Assembly (NCBI GenBank): GCA_050084515.1
Contig: CM114275.1
Location: 11,532,001-11,596,000 of the forward strand
Length of the DNA: 64,000 nucleotides
DNA from: Blasia pusilla
Taxonomy: Eukaryota; Marchantiophyta; Marchantiopsida; Blasiales
Direction of reading: 5' to 3'
Positions within the stretch are counted from its first letter, which is position 1. Each line of letters starts with the position of its first letter. Below are positions 52,872 through 63,516 of the stretch, piece after piece. The position numbers and the translations under genes were made by a program. The notes below the pieces were generated by a model. That model saw only the letters and a list, made by a program, of their open reading frames with translations. It was not told the DNA's origin and ran no database searches.

Positions 52872-53652
52872 TAATCCTTGATGAGCGTGAACTTGGGGTC
52901 GTAGAAGATCTGGACATTTGGGGAGAACTCAAGGTAGCTGGAAGACCGCGACGCCCGAGAAGGAACGCAAGAGGCAAGGAGGAAATCTCAGAAAGCGAAG
53001 ACTCGCAAATGGCGACCAAGGGCGAAGAACCAAGGAAACCGCAAGTCAAAATAGAAAAGCCGAGAGACGAATCAATGAAGGACCGAGAGCCGGAGGTGGA
53101 AATTGCGGTACCCAAAGTGCCGAGTCCCAGACATGAGGATGTTCCAACCAAAAATCTTTCCGCGGGACCTTCGGTTCCAAACTCAAACGATCCGGCCTTT
53201 TATATCCAAATGATGGGATTGATGAAGGTAATGGCGGACGAGATGGCCGAACACAGCAAGGTGATAATGGAATTCAAGTCAAATTGAGCCTATAGTTTCG
53301 GCAAGAAGCTTTGTAAGACAAATTTTCCAATGCCATTCATATGAATGGGGCGTTCTCGGAAAGTGAGCGAGTTTCTAATGGAACTCGAACGTTATTTCGA
53401 AGCGCAAAAGGCAGATGAACAAGACAAGGTGATTGTAGCGGTCACGTTTCTGAAGGATCACGCTCTCCAATGGTGGATGGCTCACCGTAAAGAACATCTA
53501 GGCCATGGGAAAACGCTGAGTTGGGAAGATTTCAAGGAGTTGATTGGGAACCAATTCACTCCGGAATATCAGGAGTATCGCGATGGCATGGAGGCTGAGA
53601 GGTTGCGCCAGAGCGGATCCCTTGGTGCTTATATGTGAGAGTTTAGTGCACT
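52872..53652 (+). pseudogene. Gag of gypsy 2 (broken)
   Basis: Leader frame rich in Glu, Arg and Lys (52859-53287), then the capsid part 53345-53638 with KVSEFLMELERYF, VTFLKDHALQWWMAH and TLSWEDFKELIGNQFTP. Stops at 53285-53287 and 53636-53638 split the gene; the end continues at 53654. Confidence 0.75.
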
Positions 53653-53653
53653 C

Positions 53654-54478
53654 ATGAGTGCACTTTCCACGGATGAACATAAAAAAAAGGTGATCTTCTT
53701 AAGTGGACTCAAATCGAGCGCCAAAAAGGCCCTCTTTTACATGCCTCACATCCTAGAGACGTGTGCGGATCTTCCGAGGCTAGCAAAGCGGATTGGGGAC
53801 GATGAAGTCCAACGCCAAAAACCCTTTGAGCCAAAAAGTTTTTCTCAATTACCGAAAAACAAAGGGACATCCGAGAGGGTTTGGAATGGGGGTGAGCGCG
53901 ACCATGGAGGGTCTTTTGCCCCAGGAGCGAAACGAGTGGAACTCAACGCAAAGACTAGAGGGCGGCCATTCACGAAGTCAACGAATGCGAAAGTGATTTG
54001 CTACAATTGTGGCGAACCCGGGCATATGGCTAAGGAATGTGTTAGGCCCAAGGTTAGTAAACCAAGTATGATTGCGTTTGCTGCTACGCACTTATCGGCG
54101 GGAGATCTAGATACATCTCTCCAAGTCACCAAGAGAACGCCCAATTTGGTTTGCCTAGGATCCAGGATTGCTAATCACGATGTGATGTTGCTCGTTGATA
54201 GAGGTGCCTCGCACTCATTCTTGAGTTCGAGAATCGTGAAAACATTGGGATTGCCAACCACCAAGTCGGATGAACCCATTAGGGTAGGATTCGCAGGAGG
54301 CAAGTCCCACCAGACCTCAGATCTGGTTATAGGGCTAGTTGTGGGATGCAGAGTATTTGAGTTGAAGGAGAATTTCACAGTTTGTGATATGGAAGGAATC
54401 GACGGAGTCTTGGGGAACACGTTCTTGGATGCGTATGAGGTGGAACTGAGGCGAAGACCTTTGAGGTTGCGCGTCTAG
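53654..54478 (+). pseudogene. Zinc knuckle and aspartic protease of gypsy 2
   Basis: 274 open residues. The zinc knuckle CYNCGEPGHMAKEC has the CX2CX4HX4C ligands. The protease has LLVDRGASHSFLSS, where the catalytic D-[ST]-G is changed to D-R-G, and a GIDGVLGNTFLD flap/strand. Ends at a TAG before the RT part. Confidence 0.8.
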
Positions 54479-55480
54479 GTTAACGAAAAATGGACGGACG
54501 TCAGATTGGTTCATGAGGTTCCTAGGAAGACGGAGTTGGTGAACGCCATCACAAGGACGAGTTCGGCCGAGTTAGAGGAAGGATTCCTTTGCTTGATGAG
54601 ACAAGTAGAGGATGACGCAAGCGCGAGATGCAAAGATCAGAACTCGGCTTCAAGGGGAATCCCTGAAACACTCAAGAGAGTTGTGATAGAATTTGGAGAT
54701 GTGTTGACTAAGGAGCTTTCAATTGAGTTGTGACCACATAGGGCAGTTGATCATAAGATTGAGGTGATACCCGGATCTCAACCACCTTCAAAGGCACCAT
54801 ATAGGTTGAATCAAGAGGAACTTGTTAAGTTGAAGAAATTGTTGGGTGAACTCCTAGAGAGGGGTTACATCCAAACTAGCAAGTCACCTTATGGGGCGCC
54901 CGTCCTCTTTGTGAAGAAGAAGGATGGGAAGTTGAGACTCCGTGTTGATTACCGGGCGCTGAATAAAGTGTTGGTAAGGACCAACTATCCTCTCCCAAGG
55001 ATGGATGACCTCTTTGATCGATTTTCGGGTGCCAAGTATTTCAGTCGGATTGACCTGAAATCATGATACTATCAGATTCAGATTGCCGAAGCGGATGTAG
55101 AGAAGACTCTATGTAGAACGAGATACGGTTCGTTCCAATTTGTGGTTATGCCTTTTGGTCTTTGTAATGCGCCTCTGACGTTCACCACTTTGATGAACTC
55201 CATCTTTCATAAGGAGATTGATGAGTTTGTGATCATCTACATTGGTGACATACTCATCTATTCGAAAACACTAGAGGAGCACGCTCGACATTTGAAGATG
55301 GTGTTTGAGAAACTCAGGGCAAACAAGCTGTATGTGAATGCGGATAAGAGTGAGTTTGGTTTGACAAAGATCAAGTTCTTGGGGCATGTGGTTAGCGCAA
55401 ATGGAGTGAGTCTAGACATGGAGAAGGTAAGCGCAATTATCAAATGGGAACCCCCTTCCACTGTGAAGGGGATGAGGAGG
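54479..55480 (+). pseudogene. Reverse transcriptase of gypsy 2
   Basis: 54764-55066: [57 protein letters not shown] and a TGA. From 55142: VMPFGLCNAPLTFTTLMNS and YIGDILIYSK. The catalytic YIDD is YIGD, so the polymerase could not work even without the stop. Confidence 0.85.
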
Positions 55481-56077
55481 TTCATCGGAGCGGTCCAGTT
55501 TTACCGGACATGCGTGAAGAACTTTTCAAGAATAGTGAAACCTCTCACAGATTGGACCGCAAAGTTTTCCAACACTACATGGATCAAGGAAGTGGATAAA
55601 GCGTTCAATCGAGTCAAAAAGATCCTCTCGCAGGAACCAGTTATGAAGCTGCTGGAGTTTGACCAACCGTTCGAGGTGCACACAGATGCTAGTGATTTCA
55701 AGATTGCAAGAATGTTGGTGCAAAAAGGAAGACCTGTAGCATACAAGAGCAAGAAGCTTAGCGACACCAAAAGGAGATGGCCCACTCATGAGAAAGAGTT
55801 GTTCGCGGTGGTTCACTGCTTGAGGAAGTGGCATCACTATCTGGGACTTCACGAGACTCGCATATTCACCGATAATATATCGCTCAAGTATTTTGAGATC
55901 CAGGATCGCATAACAACAAAACAACTTCAATCGCATGATACCTTGGCATTGATGAATGTGGAGCTAATCCACAAGCCAGGGAAAGACAATGTCATTCAAG
56001 ATGCGTTAAGTTGCAGGGATGAGCATATGCCATCGACGACACAAGTGTTGAGAGCCTGGCGTATCAAAGAGAACTAG
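55481..56077 (+). pseudogene. RNase H of gypsy 2
   Basis: Continuous with the RT frame: MRRFIGAVQFYRTCVKNFSR, VHTDASDFKIARMLVQKGRP, ELFAVVHCLRKWHHYLG, IFTDNISLKYF and HKPGKDNVIQDALS. HTDASD and FTDN hold catalytic Asp residues. Confidence 0.85.
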
Positions 56078-56520
56078 AAGGGCCGCTTGACTTAGCTCTT
56101 TCAAGGGGCGGTACATTGGCACACACTTGTCAAGCAACGTCGGAATGTTTGTCAGTGGAAATGCAGGAACGACAAGAGCGAGCAAGGAAAAGTCTTGCCA
56201 AGGCTCAACTAAGGTACGTGAAGCATGCTAACAAAAGTCGGCGCCAAGTGAGTTTCCAAGTTGGGGAACAAGTGTGGTTGAGTGTAAAGAATCTCACTCT
56301 TCCGAAGGAATTGTCCGCAAAATTGTCAGCCAAGTATGTTGGACTGTATGTGATCAAGGCAAAGCCGTTTGAGGATGTGTATACATTAGAGCTGCCAAAT
56401 GAGTTCAAGATTCACCCGACTTTCCATGTGTTATTATTGAAGAAGTATCTTCAAGATGATGTGCGTCCGGAGCGAAGGATGATGTTGAGACCACAACCGG
56501 TCATCAGAAATGAGGAACCA
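56078..56520 (+). pseudogene. Integrase C-terminal remnant of gypsy 2
   Basis: After RNase H and a short interval the frame starts at the very end of integrase: ERARKSLAKAQLRYVKHANK, FQVGEQVWLSVKN, KYVGLYVIKAKPFEDVYTLE, FHVLLLKKYL. The HHCC finger and DDE core expected before this are not present. Confidence 0.8.
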
Positions 56521-56697
56521 TAGTTCGAGGTTGAGACCATTCTGCATTCCAGACTTAGAGCCACCAAGTACGAGTACTTGGTCAAGTGGAAAGGCTATCA
56601 TGTGAAAGAGGCGACTTGGATTGCGGATGTGGATCTTGAACACGCGCAAGAAGCGTTGCATGGCTTCAAATGGATGCAAGATAGGCACGTGCGTTAG
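56521..56697 (+). pseudogene. Chromodomain of gypsy 2
   Basis: After a TAG (56521-56523): FEVETILHSRLRATKYEYLV, KWKGYHVKEATWIADVDLEH. Very close to the chromodomain of gypsy 1. Confidence 0.8.
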
Positions 56698-57391
56698 TAC
56701 ATGGTGAAGCAAAGGACATAACTTGTGACCGGAAAGCTTGGGCCAATAACCCGTTGTAACTATAAATGTTTAGTTGTTGCAATAAAGAAGGCATGGATTT
56801 GGAGATTCGATGATTGTGATTGTGATTTTGAGTTTGGTAGTGCATGCCAATGAGTAGTTCTTCATATGCTTAGGATGTAAGTCAAGGAGGCCAAACAATA
56901 AGTATTTGAGGTGAGAGCTTGTATTCGGATAAGGCATCTAGATCGGGACCAAGTGTTGAAGTACTAGCATTTGGGCTCGCCCTCACGTCGGCGGGGCAGA
57001 TTAGTCTGTCTTGGGGTTTATGGTGATCTCACTCATGTTGCATGAGTGAACTTAGTGACGTGCCTGTGTGGAATACGAGTGACCCAAAAGTCGTACGAGT
57101 TGGCTAGGTAGACAGGCGGTTGTTTACAAATAGTGAGTGAAGTGTTAGGTTGTAGACTTAGTTAGCTTATTTTGATAGTTTAGATTAGTTGTGCAAAACT
57201 GGTCTAGGCTCATTGAAGAGAAGAAGCTAATAATTCCAAGTGTTGCAAGCAAAAACCTAAGACTTAAGCCAAAAGAAGAATTTCGGGTTAGCTACCAGAA
57301 CGCGATTCAGTGTTAAAGGGTCGGCTTCCCAAAATTTAACATTAACAAGGTTTGCATTGATGAGGACATCAACCTTCTAAGGAGGGGTGAG
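56698..57391 (+). other. Non-coding 3' internal region and polypurine tract of gypsy 2
   Basis: About 690 bp of untranslated trailer shared with gypsy 1 (9746-10418), ending in the polypurine tract GGAGGGGTGAG (57381-57391). Confidence 0.65.
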
Positions 57392-58418
57392 TGTCGCGAC
57401 CCTCATAACCAAACAACACCAAATAGGCGCCAAGCGGAACATCATAACTCAAGTGAACTCACGTTGCGATGTTTGCGCTTTGGAGAGGCCTTTGGAAAGG
57501 TCTCTTGGAAAAGTCCAAGAGACAAAACGCGGAACAGAATTGTGCATTTCATGCATTAGTGGTCGCAACAAGGAAATCTAGACCCAATGCGAGCCAAGAC
57601 TTGAGTTTTGTTTTGGGAGGTTGGTTGCCAAAGAGGTGAGAACCAGTTTGGAACACGACTAGCGTTCGGGAGAATATGACTGTATTTAGGACCATAACGT
57701 TGAGCTCCAAGATGCGTTTGGGAAAAGTAAGGGCGCGTTGGAAATTTTTATCTTGAGACACTTCCAACACACTAAAGATCTCAGCAAACGCATAAGTATA
57801 AGCTGAGATATTAGCCGAAAATAATTGTGAGAGCAATCGGGTTGAGGGCCAATTGGAGAGGCCCGGGTGTCTTTCCCTAAATGTAGGGGGGCCCCAGAGA
57901 TCCCCAGAAGTACTAGTAAGGGAGGAGTCCTTCCAAGATGTTTCGGAACACAAATCCCCACTTTGAGCGCCAAACGGCGTTTCAGAGGCACGGGATGGAA
58001 TGGGAGTTTGGCGTTGGAACTCGAAACCCAAACCTCATCCAAGAGAGTGGACTTTGTATGCCACACTTGGGTTCCAACTCGAGATTCACTTCGTAAGAGT
58101 CTTGGTGAGGAACTCATTGGATGTCCATCGGACAGTTGGAACTGTTAAGGGCGAAACGCCGTTTCAAGTTCTTGAACCGACCAAAAAGTCTGTCCAAAGT
58201 CTTTTGAGACTTGCTCGTGTTGTAAACCGCGAAACTAGGAAGGTTGAGCTTGATGAGAGTCCGAGACGAGAACTTGGAAAGTTAGCCCACTGATTGATGC
58301 AAGACCCGACTAACCAGAGTGTGTGTTTGGATGCACATCAACGTTGAGAGCGTGACCTACTAAACGCACGATTCCGCAACAAACAAGATTAACGTTCAAG
58401 GAGAGTAGGCGTACGACA
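57392..58418 (+). repeat. 3' LTR of gypsy 2
   Basis: 1027 bp, TGTCGCGACC to GTACGACA; ATGTA follows as probable target duplication. Confidence 0.85.
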
Positions 58419-58546
58419 ATGTAAGTCCATTGGAATTCTGTTTACCACACCAAACTTCATAATCTTGTGAAGTAAGAATTATTGAAACACAAGTATATAA
58501 AATAAGGTTTTTTGTTTTACCTGCCTTTTTCTTAAGTCACTTCAGG
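58419..58546. other. Host-like sequence between gypsy 2 and element F
   Basis: 128 bp of AT-rich sequence, no gene. Probably the continuation of 49555-51836. Confidence 0.4.
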
Positions 58547-59035
58547 AGGGGGCTGGTATTCTGGTAGGAGAGAGGAAGAGAGGAAGAGAGGGAGAGAGGA
58601 GAGTCTCTCTTCAAAAAATGGGCCAAATCCGCCTCCTCTCTTCAAAACTTTTGACATATTTGAAATTTTTGTTTGCTTTCAAATTCATGAAATCTTTAGA
58701 AGAGAGTAGGTAGTGGTCCACAGTCGGGCCTAAAGAAACCTCCTTTTTCCACGGGGCGAAAAACAAGTAGACATTATAAGACCACTACATCACTCTCCAT
58801 GTGAGCCTAAGTTTCTTCACATTGCGTGTCTCAGTCTACAGTAAGCTATGCCCAGGGGTATTTTTGTTGGAGGACCATTGGCAAATAATTTGACCAGAAC
58901 TAGCAATCCCATCTCAATGAAAGGATCAAATAAAGACCAACTTTGTGAAATGTGAACACAGGAGACGATAATTGAACCAAAAGATTTTTAGCTTTCTGGA
59001 GTAAAGAGGAACTCATGTCCCTTCATTCAGATCCT
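58547..59035 (+). repeat. Left terminal region of element F
   Basis: Terminus, purine tract with an extra GGAAGAGAGG unit, then subterminal text like copy B (no small ORF). Confidence 0.65.
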
Positions 59036-60385
59036 AAATCTGAGAAACGGAGAAGCTGCACCCCTCCCAATCCGTTGGAATTTTACAGGTTGCAACTCTT
59101 GCAACCCGTCGGAATCAGATGGCTTGCACCCCTTGCAAGCAAGCTCATCATAAGAAAGGAAATATTTTGAGAAGTGATTCCATTCCATCCTGCACCCACA
59201 AAAATCCAAGAGGTTAGCAGGAGGAAATGGCAATCCGACAGGTAGTAGGAATCCTGCATATCTTAGACAAGAAAAGAAGTCTACAACTGGTTTGACGAAT
59301 CTAGGGGAACGAGCCAAATGTGAAGAATCCGGCCACAATGCATCAGAAGTTGGTCTCACACGGAAAGAGTCCGATCACTCAAGCATCCAACTTGTCGGAA
59401 TCCGATAGCTTGCCTGTAAATGGTTTAACAGTTGCAGTGGTCAAAAAGTGAAAAGTTGCAACCCGTCGGAATCATACGGGTTGCAAAATTGTAATTCTGA
59501 GTAGCTAGAATAACACAATCCACAAGTCCAAAAAAAATATTCGGCAAACTTTTCCAAACACCATTATCGGTTGAAAAAATCTCGTCCTTTATTACATCCG
59601 AAGGAATCTCGGAAATGTACATTTGACCTAGTCTATGATTTCTTCAGCCTCGTCATTTACAAATCTACTCCTAACTCTCCTAGGTTCCTGTATAAAAGGA
59701 ATGTCCTGGGATACAAGTGGCTCCTCTGGCCGATTGTAGACGGGGATAAAAAATGTTGGAAATTCGAGGGCCTTGGCCCCCCTAGGTACACCATAACGGT
59801 CTCATGTAACCTAATTTGAGTCCCTCCGCCTTTCTCGACAATATATCTTGTACGCTCTGCAATGTGACACCCATCCTGTATCAATATGTGCTCCATCCTT
59901 GGAAATACCATGATGGGAATCCAACAGGTAGGAGGAATCCAACATGTCTTAGAGAAGAGAAGAAGCCTACGCCTTGTTTGACAATACTAGGGGAAGGTGC
60001 CAAAGTGAAGAAGCCCGCCAGAATGCCTCTAAAGAGTCTAAAAGAGTCCGATCACTCACGCAGCCAACCTGTCGGAATCCGACAGGTTGACTCGAAGTGG
60101 TTAAAAAAGTGTAGTGGTCAAAAAGTGAAAAGTTGCAAACCGTGGAAATCCGACGGGTTGCAAAATAGAAGTCCGCGGAGTACATAGACGATCACATTCG
60201 AAAAGACATAAAAGATATCCAGCAAAATTTTAGAAACACCACCATCGTTCAAAAAAATCTTCTCCTTTATTACATCCGAAAGAAGCTCGGAACTGTACAT
60301 TTGATCTATTCTATGAAATCTTTTGCCTCATCATCAAATAACTCCCTACTCCAAACGCTGCAGTCAAGCTGGGTCCTTGAGTTCT
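59036..60385 (-). repeat. 3' flank of cargo gene F with duplicated tail units
   Basis: Same order as in A and C. Palindromes at 59100-59127, 59391-59415, 59458-59484 and 60065-60089 (perfect, arms CAACCTGTCGG / CCGACAGGTTG) and 60134-60160. Acidic tails at about 59640 and 60306-60345 (SRELFDDEAKDFIE). Confidence 0.55.
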
Positions 60386-60898
60386 TTGAACTCACTCGTC
60401 ATCGTCCGAGAGCTCTTGCAAAATTACCATTGGCCTTTCCCTCCCGACTTTCGGCCTTTCCCTGACGATGGTGTCACTACCAATGGTGGGTTTGGAACCG
60501 GAGCTCTCGGCTTCGGTGGAGAGTTGTAAGCCCCAACGAGCCTGTCGTAATCTGCCTTTGCCTCCTTGCAAAGGTCAAGCGATTCTGCCTTCCTCGAGGC
60601 AGAGAATGTTCCTGCCACTCTGCCAGGCGCCTTTGATACTCGCCCTTGAAAGGCCCACTAAGTCGAACACCAAGTCACCCGGCCTTGAGCAGAGCTCGAT
60701 GAGCGTTTGCATCAGGGCTGGCGACTTTTCCCTTCCTCCAAGAAGTGGGGTATCGTCTTGGAAGTAAATTCCAAGGGGGGAATTGTATAAACTATCTAAG
60801 CTGTACCCATCTGAGCATGGATGCACAGGATCCTGGATCTTGAACACGTGGAAGTTGTGCTCGGGCCGAACGAAGCAATAAACATAGGAGTGGTCCAT
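60386..60898 (-). pseudogene. Cargo gene exon 4: methyltransferase SAM half, copy F, frameshifted
   Basis: MDHSYVYCFVRPEHNFHVFK, TPLLGGREKSPALMQTLIEL, motif I GDLVFDLVGLSRAS, GRNILCLE, then a frameshift near 60590-60618 into DLCKEAKADYDRLVGAYNS. Near 60430-60460 a stretch of the tail is changed by a small duplication. Confidence 0.65.
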
Positions 60899-61330
60899 CT
60901 GTAAAGAAGCACGTTGGAAACAATGTTAGCAACTTGGCCACTGGTCTACTCTCAGTATGGTGACATAATGTGCAACACGTCACCAAAGAACTTCGCTTGA
61001 CCCTAGAGAACTTCTTTAAAATACTAACATTGGAGCAACCTGTCGGAGTCTGACGGGTTGTTTTTGTCCATGATCAACCCATCGGAAGGCGACGGGTTGC
61101 TGGCTTAGAGCAGCCCATGCAACTGCAACCCGTCGGGTTCCGACGGGTTGCAGGTGGTAATGCGTTTTCCTTGTGTTTATGGGAAAGATGCAACCCATCG
61201 GAAAGCAACAGGCTGCTCTCAGCCAAGCATGGGCTGCTCTAAGCCAGCAACCTATCGCCTTCCGACGGGTTACTCACGGACAAAAACAACTTCAGAGATA
61301 TACAATCTAGAGACAAGAATAGAGCCTTAC
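60899..61330 (-). repeat. Intron 3 with palindromes, copy F
   Basis: Palindromes at 61035-61061, 61075-61100, 61125-61151 (perfect, GGGTTCC centre), 61189-61213 and 61246-61272. Acceptor TTTACAG at 60899, donor GTAAGG at 61330. Confidence 0.75.
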
Positions 61331-63106
61331 CCGAATTTGACTCGTCGCGGATCGGAGTGGGTACTCGTTCTTGATGATCCACGATTGCGCCGTCCTCCAC
61401 TTCAGCGACCTCTTGACGCACTGGAGGTTGAAAGCTCTTCCTCGCTCCCTCCAGTCAAGATTAAGAAGCAGCCCATGTCACTCAGATAAGCGTCTGCAAA
61501 GGAAAACAGGAGCGCGATCTGGTCATATGAAAGGGGAACATTCCAATGTGGGACCCCGTCCGACGGATTCTCGTCCCACAATCACAACCCCGGGGGCAAA
61601 TCAGCGATCACTAGATCCACCGCCACCTCTTCGACCACTCCATTGACCGTCCATGGAGCGTGCCCGTTTTGTTGAAGCTTTCGTCCCAGGATTGTCAATT
61701 TATCAATGGCGGGTGTCGACGCTTGAGAACTGAAACTTTTCAGCTCATCCAGTAAATTCATGAACTGAAGGAGGACGCTTGTCTGGGTCGTTGTTTCTCT
61801 ATGTCTTCCCAAGGATGATGGACTGTATTCTCCTTGGGACAACCATGGCGCCTCTCGCTTCCGCTTCTCCCAAGTCTGCAGTTGGCTTGTCGGGGTCTCT
61901 ACGACCTCAGACTCTGGTGGGGTTTTTTTCGCGGAGGACTTGGTTTGACCCTCTCTCCCTGCTCGCCCGAACGATTCCGGCACTGGCCTTGAATCTTCAG
62001 CCTCTCTTTGGGAAGACTCGGCCTCGGAATTCTTCGCTCCCCTCGCCGTGCCTTTTAGACCCGCTGTGGATTTGTCTTTGGCTGTGTGGACCTTGGAAGC
62101 CAACTCCACTGTCTCGAGGGCTTGCTCTTCCGCATCTCCTTCGAAAAAGTTTTCAGGCTGCACAAAATTGGGGATGTCGTCCCGTCCTGCAGCCACTGCA
62201 TCATAAAGCACGAGTAAATCTTTCTTGGTAATGTCCTCAGGGTCGTTGAAGTCCAGCTGAATCGGGAAATTCTCCACCTCCCAATCGGACATGCGCTGAG
62301 CCATCTCCGTGTCGTACATGTAGAATATCTCTCCATCAGGCGGAGAAGCCCACAATTTGCAGGCTACCGGTATTTTTCCCCAGGTACCTACATTCTTACA
62401 ATGGACGAGGTACCTGAACACCATCCGTTGCGCAGCTCTTAGTCGAACTGAATCGGCCGCCTGCTCATGAAGATCTTGCTTCTTCTTTGCGAGATCCCTT
62501 TTGTTCCCCTCGATTTCTTCGTCAAGGTCTGCCTGAGGGAGGACGCAATCCTTGAACATCGTCTTGAAACCTGGGTTTTTGATGGGCTTGTCCTGGATGT
62601 CATCGAGCCAAAGTTCGAAATCTACAACACTTTCCAGGTTTGCTTCATCCGGAATGGGCTCTATTCTTTTGAGCTCCGCTTGGAGACCGTCCAGCATGGA
62701 CTTCCCGATAAGCCGCAACGCATCCCAGAACGACCATTTGCGGAGCCAGTGGGAGATCACTGGATCAGAGACATCCGGAGGATGGTGTGCCGCCCTCTTC
62801 TAGGCCTTTGTGCCCTCGAGACTGATTTCCATCAATCCGATTCTCCTAAACTCGCTTATTCCAGACAACGCAAATCGATGCACGCAATCGATAGACACTT
62901 TCTCCCCAATCCAACCTTGCGGATCTTCATCCCTTTTCCGCTGGCGCTTGATAATTGCCTTCAACTCCTTGTAAAACTCCGGACCAAGTTCGGGGTTGAG
63001 AATGGTTGCTTGCCGTGGACTTCGTAGCTGCAGATACTGCAGCTTGGATGAATTTTGCACGCTTAGACACAGATACTTTCTCCCTCCGCTCCAGCTCCAA
63101 TGCATC
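61331..63106 (-). pseudogene. Cargo gene exon 3, copy F: best-preserved middle region, linker and DPPY-like motif
   Basis: 61582-62760 is open for 392 residues. Order: ISHWLRKWSFWDALRLIGKS, helical KRDLAKKKQDLHEQAADSVR, FRYLVHCKNVGTWGKIP, MSDWEVENFPIQLDFNDPED, VQPENFFEGDAEEQALE, a disordered basic linker (GREGQTKSSAKKTPPESE), MNLLDELKSFSSQASTPAID, and EEVAVDLVIADLPPGL at the position of methyltransferase motif IV. A TGA (61582-61584) replaces Arg there; the continuation NVPLSYDQIALLFSFADAYL, LILTGG follows motif IV as in beta-class enzymes. A TAG at about 62801 and a frameshift near 63000 break the upstream part. Interrupted by element E at 63106. Confidence 0.7.
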
Positions 63107-63516
63107 GAGGTTGGGTAAGAGGAGAGGAAGAGAGGAAGATAGGAGAGAGGAGAGACGAGAGAGGAAACTACCTTCAACCGAAATAGATACTTTTTTTTGA
63201 AGAGAGTTTCCGTTGGGTTGAAGAGAGGAAAATTTTTGTGTGAATTTTTTTGCACTTTTTTGTTCAGTTATTAAGCAGTCCCACAGTTTTTTTGTTCTCT
63301 TCCATATTTTGGCAACCCATCTGAGTCCGATCGGTTGCAAATTGCACAAAATATACAAAACTGAAAAATCAGTGAAATCATAAGTGTGGAATCAATCACT
63401 TTTTCCATCCAAGGTCTGGAAACAATCTACCATTTTCCCTAGGCTGAATATAGTTCAAGCTCAAAGTGAAGGTTCTTGAAAAATGAAAGTACAATCTAAA
63501 ACCTCATTTTGCATCC
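63107..63516 (-). repeat. Right terminal region of element E
   Basis: Purine-rich GGAGAGGAAGAGAGG run, AT-rich subterminal part and a palindrome relic at 63313-63337, collinear with 36485-36902 reversed. No gene. Confidence 0.65.

Larger units (their letters stand above)
51837..58418 (+). mobile_element. Ty3/gypsy chromodomain LTR retrotransposon 2 (integrase core deleted)
   Basis: 6582 bp, forward. Order: 5' LTR, PBS, gag, zinc knuckle, protease, RT, RNase H, integrase C-terminus, chromodomain, PPT, 3' LTR. The integrase zinc finger and catalytic core are absent between 56080 and 56120, a clean loss compared with gypsy 1. Further stops and an RT active-site change make it defective. Confidence 0.9.
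58547..63106 (-). mobile_element. Composite MULE element F (left part; interrupted by element E)
   Basis: Left end AGGGGGCTGGTATTCTGG at 58547; cargo gene on the reverse strand to 63106, where element E interrupts exon 3. Its remainder would lie beyond E, outside the window. It has the longest intact stretch of exon 3. Confidence 0.75.

Noticed and set aside
55142-56077. Gypsy 2 RT/RNase H as an active polymerase
   Set aside because: YIGD instead of YIDD, an upstream stop and a missing integrase core; long open frame but not functional.
60358-60395. Mini-intron joining exon 4 to the nearby acidic tail (GTGAGT to CTGCAG)
   Set aside because: The interval is only 38 nt, shorter than plant introns normally are; the acceptor is lost in copy B and the frame is broken in A. 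Kept only as part of the duplicated-tail finding.
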